Shown: one piece after another, positions 1 to 7,751 of the stretch
How the letters are laid out: every line of letters begins with the position of its first letter
How positions within the stretch are numbered: the first letter of the stretch is position 1
Assembly: GCA_051277445.1 (NCBI GenBank)
Contig: JBNMQC010000003.1
Location: forward strand, 35,097 to 99,096
Source: Bermanella sp051277445
GTDB lineage: Bacteria > Pseudomonadota > Gammaproteobacteria > Pseudomonadales > Oceanobacteraceae
Length of the DNA: 64,000 nt
Direction of reading: 5' to 3'
Notes under the pieces: model-generated
Database searches by the model: none
Told to the model about the DNA's origin: nothing
The model's input: the letters and a program-made list of their open reading frames with translations, nothing else
Program-made: the position numbers and the translations under genes

Positions 1-681
1 GTCCAAGGCCCTGTTGAAGGGGATGACCAGCGTGTCGATGTCCTGTTAGCTGCATGCAGAAAAGAAACAGTAGAATATCGTGAAGACTCGATTGTTATTG
101 GCGGTATTGAGTCGGCCATTGTGGATGTTGAGGCGTTCTGTATTGAGCGAGCCTATCAACTGCTTGAGTCCCAGCTAGAGGGTGATCAAAAAGATACTGT
201 AGCGATCATTGATATCGGCGCTACGATGACAACGCTTAATGTCCTTAATAACGGTAAAATTATATATACCCGCGAACAAATGTTTGGCGGAAGACAGCTT
301 ACTGAAGAGATTCAGCGTCGCTACGGTATCAGTGAGCAAGAGGCATCCAGAGCGAAATTAGAAGGTGGGCTGCCTGATGATTATGAAACTGAGATTTTGC
401 TGCCGTTTAAGGAGTCAGTGGTCCAGCAGGTGAGTCGCTCTTTGCAATTCTTCTATAGTTCAAGTCAGTTTAATGATGTTGATTATGTGATTTTAGCTGG
501 TGGGACATCTTCTTTGGAAGGTTTGGCCCAACTGGTACAAGACAAAATAGGTACCCCTGCCATTATCGCTAATCCATTTGCGAATATGACTCTTGGGGCG
601 AAGGTAAATGCTCAAGCTTTAGCCAATGATGCTCCAGGATTGTTAGTGGCCTGTGGTTTAGCCATGAGGAGTTTTGACTAA
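1..681 (+). CDS. pilM: PilM, type IV pilus actin-like ATPase (5' end missing)
   Basis: This is the C-terminal part (about 226 codons) of PilM, the cytoplasmic actin-like protein of the type IV pilus alignment complex that binds the N-terminal tail of PilN. The frame is open from base 1, so the start codon lies left of the window. Actin-fold nucleotide-binding motifs are visible: DIGATMT from base 211 and AGGTSSLEGL from base 496. Its stop codon shares one base with the pilN start (TAATG at 679-683), so the two genes are translationally coupled. The pilMNOPQ order that follows makes the assignment firm. Confidence 0.93.
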   Translation, partial: VQGPVEGDDQRVDVLLAACRKETVEYREDSIVIGGIESAIVDVEAFCIERAYQLLESQLEGDQKDTVAIIDIGATMTTLNVLNNGKIIYTREQMFGGRQLTEEIQRRYGISEQEASRAKLEGGLPDDYETEILLPFKESVVQQVSRSLQFFYSSSQFNDVDYVILAGGTSSLEGLAQLVQDKIGTPAIIANPFANMTLGAKVNAQALANDAPGLLVACGLAMRSFD

Positions 682-1232
682 TGGCAAAGATTAACCTTAG
701 GCCTTGGCGTGAAGAGTTACGCCAAGAGCGTCAAAAAGAATATGTGGGTGTTTTGATCCTAGTATTGATGGCTGCTTTTACTATTTGGTGGTTCGTAAGT
801 GGTGCTTATAGCAGTGCGATTAGCGCTCAAGAGTATCGAAATCAATATGTGAAAACGCAAGCATCTGCTCTTGATAAAAAAATTAAAGAAATTCAAGAGC
901 TGAAAACAAAACGCCAAGAACTGCTTGATCGAATGCGTTTAATTCAAGAATTGCAGGGCAACCGACCTGTCATTGTGCGCATGTTTGATGAAATGGCAAG
1001 ACTCATGCCAGAAGAGTTGTTTCTAGCTAGTGTCTCTTCTAAGGGCAAGCTGTTTACCATTAAAGGACGAGCTTCTAGTAACGATCAAATATCACAGTTG
1101 ATGCGTAATTTTGATTCATCTCCTTGGTTTGCTAACCCTAATCTTTTAGGGGTGAAGGCGGGTGATAATGGGTATAACAGTTTTGATATGCTTGTGAGTC
1201 AGTCTACTCCTGTCGTAGAGGGGGTTAAATAA
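681..1232 (+). CDS. pilN: PilN, type IV pilus inner-membrane alignment protein
   Basis: A 183-residue bitopic inner-membrane protein. The cytoplasmic N-terminus carries INLRPWR at residues 4-10, the conserved PilN peptide that docks into PilM. One transmembrane segment follows at about residues 21-40, then a coiled-coil stretch rich in K, E and Q at about 50-90 and a periplasmic ferredoxin-like domain. PilN pairs with PilO in the periplasm to link the motor to the secretin. The start overlaps the pilM stop by one base, and its own stop overlaps the pilO start in the same way (TAATG at 1230-1234). Confidence 0.93.
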   Translation: MAKINLRPWREELRQERQKEYVGVLILVLMAAFTIWWFVSGAYSSAISAQEYRNQYVKTQASALDKKIKEIQELKTKRQELLDRMRLIQELQGNRPVIVRMFDEMARLMPEELFLASVSSKGKLFTIKGRASSNDQISQLMRNFDSSPWFANPNLLGVKAGDNGYNSFDMLVSQSTPVVEGVK

Positions 1233-1879
1233 TGGATTTCCAAGAATTAACCGAGAAAATTAATGGTTTCGATATCAATGATATTGATTGGAATAACATG
1301 GGCTCTTGGCCATTAGTAGGTCGAATTGTCTTTGCTGTTATTGTTTTCTTTGGTGTGCTATCAGGTTTATATTTTCTAGATATACAATCGTCTATGGAAA
1401 GATACGAGCAAGTTCTAGCTGAAGAAGCTGTAATCAAGAAAGATTTTGAATCAAAGGCTTTTCGTGTGGCTAATCTTGGTGCATATAAGAAACAGCTTCT
1501 AGAGATTGAAGAGTCATTTGGTAGTCTATTACGGCAACTTCCAAGAGATACTGAAGTGCCTGGCTTATTAGAAGATATTACAGCTTCCGCGCTAGGATCG
1601 AACCTAGAAATTCGTTCTATTAAGCTGGATAAGGAAAAAGAGACAGAGTTTTACACAGAGTTGCCTATTAATATTGATGTTACTGGCGAATATCATGATT
1701 TTGGAGCATTTGTTAGTGCTGTTGCAGGTTTAGGGCGAATTGTGACATTGCATGATTTTACTGTAACACCAGCGGGCGATAAAAATAGTAAACAGCTTAA
1801 TTTAAAAATTGTAGCTAAGACTTATCGTTACAATAATGAGGCGAAAAAGCCTAAAAAGAAAAAAAAGGCTAAAAGGTAG
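1232..1879 (+). CDS. pilO: PilO, type IV pilus inner-membrane alignment protein
   Basis: A 215-residue protein with a cytoplasmic N-terminal segment, one transmembrane helix at about residues 28-49, a coiled coil at about 50-85 and a periplasmic alpha/beta domain. This is the PilO architecture. It forms heterodimers with PilN and contacts the lipoprotein PilP. The C-terminus ends in a strongly basic tail (KPKKKKKAKR), encoded by an A-rich run at 1846-1876; such a tail is not a general PilO trait. Position between pilN and pilP supports the call. Confidence 0.92.
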   Translation: MDFQELTEKINGFDINDIDWNNMGSWPLVGRIVFAVIVFFGVLSGLYFLDIQSSMERYEQVLAEEAVIKKDFESKAFRVANLGAYKKQLLEIEESFGSLLRQLPRDTEVPGLLEDITASALGSNLEIRSIKLDKEKETEFYTELPINIDVTGEYHDFGAFVSAVAGLGRIVTLHDFTVTPAGDKNSKQLNLKIVAKTYRYNNEAKKPKKKKKAKR

Positions 1880-1884
1880 CAGTG

Positions 1885-2415
1885 ATGAAGAAACTATTAT
1901 TACTTAGTCTTATTTTTCTTGTTGCTTGCAGTGACTCCAATATTGCTGACCTTGAAGAATTTATTGCCCAAACAACGGCTAAACCAAAGGGGCGTATTGC
2001 TCCTTTGCCTGAATTTAAACCCTATTCAGCGTTTATATATAGTGCTTCGGCTATGCGGTCACCTTTTGAATCCCCAGTAGCATTCGAGGAAATGAGTAGT
2101 CGTATTGATGATACTGTAGATGCGCCAGACCAGAGTCGTCCAAAACAAGCGTTAGAACGTTTTAATTTGAGTGAGTTATCATTAGTGGGAACACTGTCCA
2201 AAGATGCAGATGGTAATTTAAAAGCTCTGGTGAGAACACAAACCGGTAATGTACATGTTGTTGAGCCGGGTCACTACTTGGGTAGGAATCATGGTCGAAT
2301 TATTAATATAAATGATAATAAACTAGAAATAATTGAAGTCGTACCAAACGGCAGTGGTGGCTGGATTTCAAGGCCTCAAACTTTGGGCTTAAACCAGTCA
2401 GCTAGGGGTGAGTAA
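1885..2415 (+). CDS. pilP: PilP, type IV pilus lipoprotein
   Basis: A 176-residue lipoprotein that connects the PilN/PilO periplasmic domains to the secretin PilQ. The signal peptide ends in a lipobox (FLVAC) with the lipidated Cys at residue 15. A proline-rich linker follows, then the C-terminal beta-sandwich that binds the N-domains of PilQ (LSLVGTL and VEPGHYLGRNHGRI). A GTG at 1882 directly precedes the ATG at 1885. I chose the ATG because it begins a standard MKKLLLL signal sequence. Confidence 0.92.
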   Translation: MKKLLLLSLIFLVACSDSNIADLEEFIAQTTAKPKGRIAPLPEFKPYSAFIYSASAMRSPFESPVAFEEMSSRIDDTVDAPDQSRPKQALERFNLSELSLVGTLSKDADGNLKALVRTQTGNVHVVEPGHYLGRNHGRIININDNKLEIIEVVPNGSGGWISRPQTLGLNQSARGE

Positions 2416-2417
2416 TC

Positions 2418-4508
2418 ATGAGAAGAATAATGAAAAATAGTATATTGGCCTTGTTATGTTTGGCTTCTTCATCCTTGTACGCATCTGCCATTAAAGATGT
2501 GGCATTTTCATCTTTACCAGGTGATAAAACTGAAATGAGGTTGTCATTTGATGGTCAGCCCCCTGAGGTATCGGGCTATACCATTGAAGAGCCTGCTCGT
2601 ATTGCTCTGGATTTACCTGGAACAACAAGTGATCTGAAATCCAAATATCACAAAATTGGAATGGGTAATGCCCGAACGGCAATTATTGTTGGTACTGAAG
2701 AGAAAACTCGGGTCATTATTAATTTAACAGAATTGACCGGTTATCAGACTCGAACAGAAGGTAATGATTTGCTTGTGGTCATTGGTCAGCAAGAAATTGC
2801 GGACCAACCAGATGTAAGTTTGTTGGCACAAGAAAGTTCTAGTTTTAAAGTAAATAAAAAAGATGAAAGCGGTCGTATCATTGATGTAGATTTTCGTCGC
2901 GGTGATTTGGGTGAAGGGCAAGTATTAATCAGTCTCAGTAATCCAAATGTTCCTGTGGATATTAGCCAAGAGTCTGGTCGGATCCGAGTTGAGTTTAGCA
3001 ATGTAAAATTAGCCGAAGAGATGCGCAGACGTCTTGATGTTCGAGATTTTGCAACGCCAGTGCGCTTTATTGACGCAACGATTGAATCTGGAAAGCCAGT
3101 ATTCTTCATTGAGCCAACCGACGACCGTTATGAATACTTGGCCTATCAAGCGGATAACTTACTGACTGTTAACGTTAAACCATTGACTAAAGCTGAGCAG
3201 GATCGTCAAAAAGAAGAACGTTTCCCTTATACAGGTGAAAAATTGTCCCTTAATTTCCAAGATATTGAAGTACGAACTGTTCTGCAGATTATTGCTGATT
3301 TTACAGGTTTTAACCTTGTAGCGAGCGACACTGTTCAAGGAAACATTACATTACGTTTAAAAAATGTACCTTGGGATCAGGCACTGGATATTGTTTTGAA
3401 ATCGCAAGGTTTAGCTAAGCAGCAAATTGGTAATGTATTAATGATTGGCCCTGCTGATCAAATCGCGAATCGTCAAAAAATTGAGTTAGAAGCGAATCGT
3501 CAGGTTGAGGACTTTGCACCATTAAGAACTGAGTTCATCCAAGTGCGATATGCAAAAGCCACAGATCTTCTTGCTTTGGTTTCAGCTGAGGGTTCTTTGC
3601 TGGGCGAGCGTGGAAGCGCCAGTGTTGATGCGCGTACCAATACGATTATTTTACAAGATACAGCCACCTCAATAGAGGCGGTACGTCGAGCTATCAAAGT
3701 ACTGGACGTTCCTGTTCGTCAAGTTCTGATTGAAGCGCGTATTGTTGTTGCGTCGACGAATGTGGGAGAGAACCTGGGTATTCGATGGGGTGGTGGTTAT
3801 GGTGTGCTTAAAAACGATAAGATATTCACTGCAGGTGGCTCACGTGCTGCGACTACGGCCTATAACAATATTGTCGTTGACCGAATCAATGGTGATGATC
3901 CTGATGATTTTAATTTTGATGATGGGAGTGTCGTAAATTTGCCTGTTAATAGTGCAAATGCCACTACATTTGGTATCGGTGTGAATGCTTTTGACTATAT
4001 GCTGGATCTTGAGTTATCAGCCATGGAATCTGACGGAAAAGCCGAAATTATCTCTCAGCCTCGTGTGATTACGGCAGACGGTCAGACAGCTCGTATTCAG
4101 GCTGGCTCTCAAATTCCATATGAGCAAGCAGCCTCTAGTGGTGCAACTACTATTACTTTCAAAGAGGCCGTACTTAAGCTTGAGGTAACACCTCAGATTA
4201 CACCTGATGACCGTATCTTGATGGATTTGATTATCAATAAAGATGCGATCGGTGAGGTCTTTAATAACATTCCCTCAATCGATACGAATGAATTGGAAAC
4301 CCAGGTACTGGTTAATAACGGAGAGACCATCGTGCTTGGTGGTATTTTCCAGTCAGAAGACATCACTCAAATCGATAAGACGCCGTTCTTTGGTGACCTG
4401 CCGGTTATTGGTCGACTATTCCGTCGTACCACTCATACAGAAGATAAAAGCGAGCTGTTAATTTTCATAACTCCACGATTAGTGAAGGATGTGTTAAGCA
4501 CGCGCTAG
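2418..4508 (+). CDS. pilQ: PilQ, type IV pilus secretin
   Basis: A 696-residue outer-membrane secretin forming the channel through which type IV pili leave the cell. A signal peptide ends near residue 24 (SLYASA). Two AMIN peptidoglycan-binding domains lie at about 26-120 and 150-245, a secretin/TonB short N-terminal domain at about 285-335, a secretin N1 domain at about 365-430, and the secretin pore domain at about 505-690, including VLGGIFQ and LPVIGRLFR near the C-terminus. It begins two bases after pilP stops, behind a GGGTGAG ribosome-binding site. Acidic residues cluster at about 493-505 (DDPDDFNFDD). Confidence 0.95.
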   Translation: MRRIMKNSILALLCLASSSLYASAIKDVAFSSLPGDKTEMRLSFDGQPPEVSGYTIEEPARIALDLPGTTSDLKSKYHKIGMGNARTAIIVGTEEKTRVIINLTELTGYQTRTEGNDLLVVIGQQEIADQPDVSLLAQESSSFKVNKKDESGRIIDVDFRRGDLGEGQVLISLSNPNVPVDISQESGRIRVEFSNVKLAEEMRRRLDVRDFATPVRFIDATIESGKPVFFIEPTDDRYEYLAYQADNLLTVNVKPLTKAEQDRQKEERFPYTGEKLSLNFQDIEVRTVLQIIADFTGFNLVASDTVQGNITLRLKNVPWDQALDIVLKSQGLAKQQIGNVLMIGPADQIANRQKIELEANRQVEDFAPLRTEFIQVRYAKATDLLALVSAEGSLLGERGSASVDARTNTIILQDTATSIEAVRRAIKVLDVPVRQVLIEARIVVASTNVGENLGIRWGGGYGVLKNDKIFTAGGSRAATTAYNNIVVDRINGDDPDDFNFDDGSVVNLPVNSANATTFGIGVNAFDYMLDLELSAMESDGKAEIISQPRVITADGQTARIQAGSQIPYEQAASSGATTITFKEAVLKLEVTPQITPDDRILMDLIINKDAIGEVFNNIPSIDTNELETQVLVNNGETIVLGGIFQSEDITQIDKTPFFGDLPVIGRLFRRTTHTEDKSELLIFITPRLVKDVLSTR

Positions 4509-4516
4509 AGAAATTT

Positions 4517-5044
4517 ATGGCAAAACATAATATTTATTTAGTGGGGCCGATGGGTGCTGGAAAAAGCACCATCGGCCGTTTGCTTTCCACTGAATTAAAA
4601 CTTGAATTTAAAGACAGCGACAAAGAAATTGAGGATCGTTGCGGATGCAATATTCCTTGGATTTTTGATGTGGAAGGCGAGCAGGGTTTTCGAGATCGTG
4701 AAGTGATTGCCATCGATGAGATCACTCAAGAGAAAGACGTGCTGATGGCAACTGGCGGCGGTGCAGTATTGCGCCCTGAAAATCGATTGCACCTTAAAGG
4801 TCGTGGTACGGTTGTATACCTTAAAACGTCTGTGGATCAGCAGCTTGCTCGAACGGCTAAAGATAAAAATCGCCCTTTACTGCAAATCGATAACCCAAGA
4901 GAAGTCCTTACGCGTTTGATGGATCAACGAGATCCGCTTTATCAAGAAGTTGCGGATATCACTATTTATACTGACGACCGCAATCCTAAATTTGTTGTAC
5001 AAGAAATCTTAAAACGATTATCTGAGATTAATATCATTGAGTAA
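4517..5044 (+). CDS. aroK: Shikimate kinase AroK
   Basis: Shikimate kinase, which phosphorylates shikimate at the 3-hydroxyl with ATP in aromatic amino-acid synthesis. At 175 residues it matches the family length. The Walker A motif GPMGAGKST is at residues 10-18, the shikimate-binding region DSDKEIEDR follows near 33-41, and the GGGAV motif is near residue 79. It follows pilQ after eight bases and precedes aroB, the usual gammaproteobacterial order. Confidence 0.96.
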   Translation: MAKHNIYLVGPMGAGKSTIGRLLSTELKLEFKDSDKEIEDRCGCNIPWIFDVEGEQGFRDREVIAIDEITQEKDVLMATGGGAVLRPENRLHLKGRGTVVYLKTSVDQQLARTAKDKNRPLLQIDNPREVLTRLMDQRDPLYQEVADITIYTDDRNPKFVVQEILKRLSEINIIE

Positions 5045-5045
5045 T

Positions 5046-6125
5046 ATGAAAACCCTAACCGTTGATTTGGGGGAGCGTAGCTACCCCATTTTTATTGGAC
5101 AAGACCTGTTGTCGACCCCATCGCTTATTAGTTCCTATGTTAAGGGTAAGCAGGTCATGATTGTGACCAATGAAACAGTTGCCCCATTATATTTGTCCCA
5201 AGTTAAATCCATGTTTGCGGATTACCAAGTCGATGAAGTGATTTTGCCTGATGGTGAGGAATACAAAAACCTAGATCATCTGAATTTAATCTTTGATGCA
5301 TTGTTAGAAAAACGCCATAACCGCACGACTACGTTAGTGGCACTCGGTGGTGGTGTTGTTGGGGATATGACGGGATTTGCTGCAGCGAGTTATCAGCGCG
5401 GTGTTGAATTTATCCAGATTCCAACCACTTTACTTTCGCAGGTGGATTCATCGGTTGGTGGTAAAACAGGCGTTAATCATGCGCTAGGTAAAAACATGAT
5501 AGGCGCCTTCCATCAGCCTAATTGTGTTTTGATCGATGTGAATAGTCTAAATACATTACCAGCTAATGAGCTGGCCGCAGGGTTAGCTGAGGTTATTAAG
5601 TATGGTTTGATATGCGATTTACCATTTTTTGATTGGCTAGAAGTAAATATCCAGAATCTTAATGCTAAGCAGACTCAGGCGCTGATTTATGCCATTGAAA
5701 CATCGTGTTTGAATAAAGCAAAAGTCGTGGCGTTAGATGAGCGTGAAGGTGGTATTCGAGCCATTTTGAACCTTGGCCACACCTTTGGTCATGCCATCGA
5801 AACAGATCAAGGCTATGGTAACTGGCTTCATGGTGAGGCGGTGGCCACCGGTATGTTAATGGCCGCTGATCTGTCGTGTCGGTTAGGTTGGATCAGCCAA
5901 AATGAGGTTGCGCGCATCGAAGCGTTACTACTGGAAGCGCACTTACCCGTTAAGTGTCCTCAGGGCATGAGTGCTGAACGATTTAAAGACTTAATGGCGG
6001 TAGACAAAAAGGTGTTAGATGGTAAGCTGAGGTTGGTTCTTTTACGAGCAATGGGTGAAGCCATCACCACATCTGACTTCGAATTAGAACATTTTGAGGC
6101 TACTCTGACGCACCTGACCAACTAA
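5046..6125 (+). CDS. aroB: 3-dehydroquinate synthase AroB
   Basis: 3-dehydroquinate synthase converts DAHP to 3-dehydroquinate, the second shikimate-pathway step, using NAD and a divalent metal. The product is 359 residues with the family motifs LPDGEEYKN, GGGVVGDMTGF and the metal-ligand region HGEAVATGM. A TTG at 5037 in the same frame would overlap aroK. I prefer the ATG at 5046, one base after the aroK stop, because MKTLTVDLGERSYPI aligns with the normal AroB N-terminus. No strong ribosome-binding site is visible, so translation probably couples to aroK. Confidence 0.95.
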   Translation: MKTLTVDLGERSYPIFIGQDLLSTPSLISSYVKGKQVMIVTNETVAPLYLSQVKSMFADYQVDEVILPDGEEYKNLDHLNLIFDALLEKRHNRTTTLVALGGGVVGDMTGFAAASYQRGVEFIQIPTTLLSQVDSSVGGKTGVNHALGKNMIGAFHQPNCVLIDVNSLNTLPANELAAGLAEVIKYGLICDLPFFDWLEVNIQNLNAKQTQALIYAIETSCLNKAKVVALDEREGGIRAILNLGHTFGHAIETDQGYGNWLHGEAVATGMLMAADLSCRLGWISQNEVARIEALLLEAHLPVKCPQGMSAERFKDLMAVDKKVLDGKLRLVLLRAMGEAITTSDFELEHFEATLTHLTN

Positions 6126-6144
6126 TAATAAAATGGAGGGCAAG

Positions 6145-7545
6145 ATGGCTGACTCAAATAAGGCATCTCCCGACATTATCCTTCTAGGGGAGCGCGAGCA
6201 GCAGCTGGATATGTTGCTGCACGTCCAAGAATTCAGTGCAATGGCCGTATTAATTACAGGCCCCAGTGATATCGGTAAAACCGCTTTACTCGAAGCCGCC
6301 GTTGCGCAACTCACCATCCACCATCAAACCATTCATATCAGCGCGTTTTCAACGAATCAGCTTGCAGATTTGATTGACGAAATTGCCATGCAGTTAGGCT
6401 GCGCGGCAAATCTTTTAGACTTAGATCAGCAGCTTGCCCATATTTCTGAGCAGCAAGAGACATTGCACCTGGTCATCGATGATGCTCACCTGCTTGATGA
6501 TGATGTGATTACCCTCTTACTTGAGAAGTCTGCCATGCCTCATGGCTGGCGTTTAATCTTATGCGGTGATGAGTCATTAAAGCCCCGTCTTAAGTCCTTA
6601 CAGAATCAGTTTGAGCATAAACTGTATCACTTGATTGAGCTTGCTCCTTTTACTGAGGAAGAAAGCGAAGCGTTTATTTCGCAGCTATTCAAGCGTTCAG
6701 GAATTGATGTGGTGCCCATGAGCATAAAGGATATGCATCAGCTATGGTTATTAAGTAAAGGGGTGCCAGGAAAGTTAATTGAGCTGGTGGAGTTGGAGCA
6801 AGATAACCGCAGGCAGCGTTCTAGTCGTTTTCCTATAGGGCATATTGCAGCAGTTTGCCTGATCGGTTCGGCATTGTTGGTTTCCTTCCTTTATCAGGGC
6901 CAAGAATCGGATGTGCAAATGGACAGTGATGACGTCATTGCACAGTTGCTAAAGGAACAAAAGGAGCGCTTGGACGCGCCTATTAAAACAGAATCAGTGA
7001 GCCAGTCTGGTGGTTTGTTAGCAGATGAAATTAGTCTCCCATTAGATTCAGAGCCGCCAACAGCCAATATGGATGCTAAGAAAGAGATAGACCCTATTGA
7101 GCCACAAAGTGAGAAAGCACGAGCCGAAGCGACGCAAGTAGCGGAATCTATACCCAAAAGGGTAGAGACTCAGGTCAAACCACTAGGCAAAATACCGACC
7201 GTGGCAGCTAAAAAACCAGAGGTTGCTGCACCGAAAGTTGAAAAAAATCGCCACCCTCTGTTGTCTGCGCCCAGTCAATCTTATGCGTTGCAGTTATTGG
7301 GGGTGCGCAATGAGGCCAGTGCTAAGGCGTTTGTTCAACGATTTACTCGTCAGATGGATGGCAGTAAATTAAATATTTATGAGACACGCTACAAAGGCGA
7401 GCCATGGTTTGTTGTGGTATACGGCCCAATGGACAATAAACAGCAAGCCAGTAAACAGGCTGACCAGCTATCAAAAACGTTAAAAGGCCAGCCCTGGGTG
7501 AGGCCTATCAGTAAAATTCAGGCGGATATTAGACAGATAAAATAA
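6145..7545 (+). CDS. damX: DamX-like AAA/SPOR-domain cell-division protein
   Basis: A 466-residue protein with an N-terminal AAA-type ATPase domain (Walker A GPSDIGKT at residues 39-46, Walker B-like LVIDDAH at 109-115), one transmembrane segment at about 236-253, a low-complexity charged and proline-containing linker, and a C-terminal SPOR domain at about 378-455 that should bind denuded septal peptidoglycan. This is the DamX layout of pseudomonad and enterobacterial aroKB loci. ATG codons exist at 6133 and 6145. I chose 6145 because GGAGGG at 6135-6140 sits at proper distance from it. The dam methylase gene that follows damX in enterobacteria is absent. Confidence 0.85.
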   Translation: MADSNKASPDIILLGEREQQLDMLLHVQEFSAMAVLITGPSDIGKTALLEAAVAQLTIHHQTIHISAFSTNQLADLIDEIAMQLGCAANLLDLDQQLAHISEQQETLHLVIDDAHLLDDDVITLLLEKSAMPHGWRLILCGDESLKPRLKSLQNQFEHKLYHLIELAPFTEEESEAFISQLFKRSGIDVVPMSIKDMHQLWLLSKGVPGKLIELVELEQDNRRQRSSRFPIGHIAAVCLIGSALLVSFLYQGQESDVQMDSDDVIAQLLKEQKERLDAPIKTESVSQSGGLLADEISLPLDSEPPTANMDAKKEIDPIEPQSEKARAEATQVAESIPKRVETQVKPLGKIPTVAAKKPEVAAPKVEKNRHPLLSAPSQSYALQLLGVRNEASAKAFVQRFTRQMDGSKLNIYETRYKGEPWFVVVYGPMDNKQQASKQADQLSKTLKGQPWVRPISKIQADIRQIK

Positions 7546-7567
7546 CGTTAATTTGAGTCAAAAATCG

Positions 7568-7580
7568 TTACAAAATGTAA
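7568..7580. promoter_or_regulatory. TTACA-N3-TGTAA dyad upstream of gltB
   Basis: A perfect 5+5 bp inverted repeat with a 3-base centre lies 23-35 bases after the damX stop and about 52 bases before the -35 element of the gltB promoter. Its position suits an activator or repressor site. I cannot name the protein that would bind it, and a short AT-rich dyad can arise by chance. Confidence 0.3.
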
Positions 7581-7631
7581 TTGATTCCACCCCTTTTTTC
7601 TTGGGGTTATCCCCCTGTTTGGCTAATTTAT

Positions 7632-7660
7632 TTGAGCCTGCCCCTTCTCGTGTGTAGAAT
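7632..7660 (+). promoter_or_regulatory. Probable sigma-70 promoter of gltBD
   Basis: TTGAGC at 7632-7637 (-35) and TAGAAT at 7655-7660 (-10) are separated by exactly 17 bases. They match consensus at four and five of six positions. Transcription would start near 7667 and give a leader of about 85 bases before the gltB ATG at 7752. Confidence 0.55.
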
Positions 7661-7751
7661 AAGCCTCCTTTTGTCTGTTCAAAGCTACTGAATCGGCGTC
7701 CAAATGCCATATAAGGCATTGATTTATAAAGAATTTTTGATGAGAGCGTCT

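Noticed and set aside
7704..7751. Longer GltB start at 7704
   Set aside because: Adds 16 residues not typical of the family. The ribosome-binding site and the nucleophile Cys position favour 7752.
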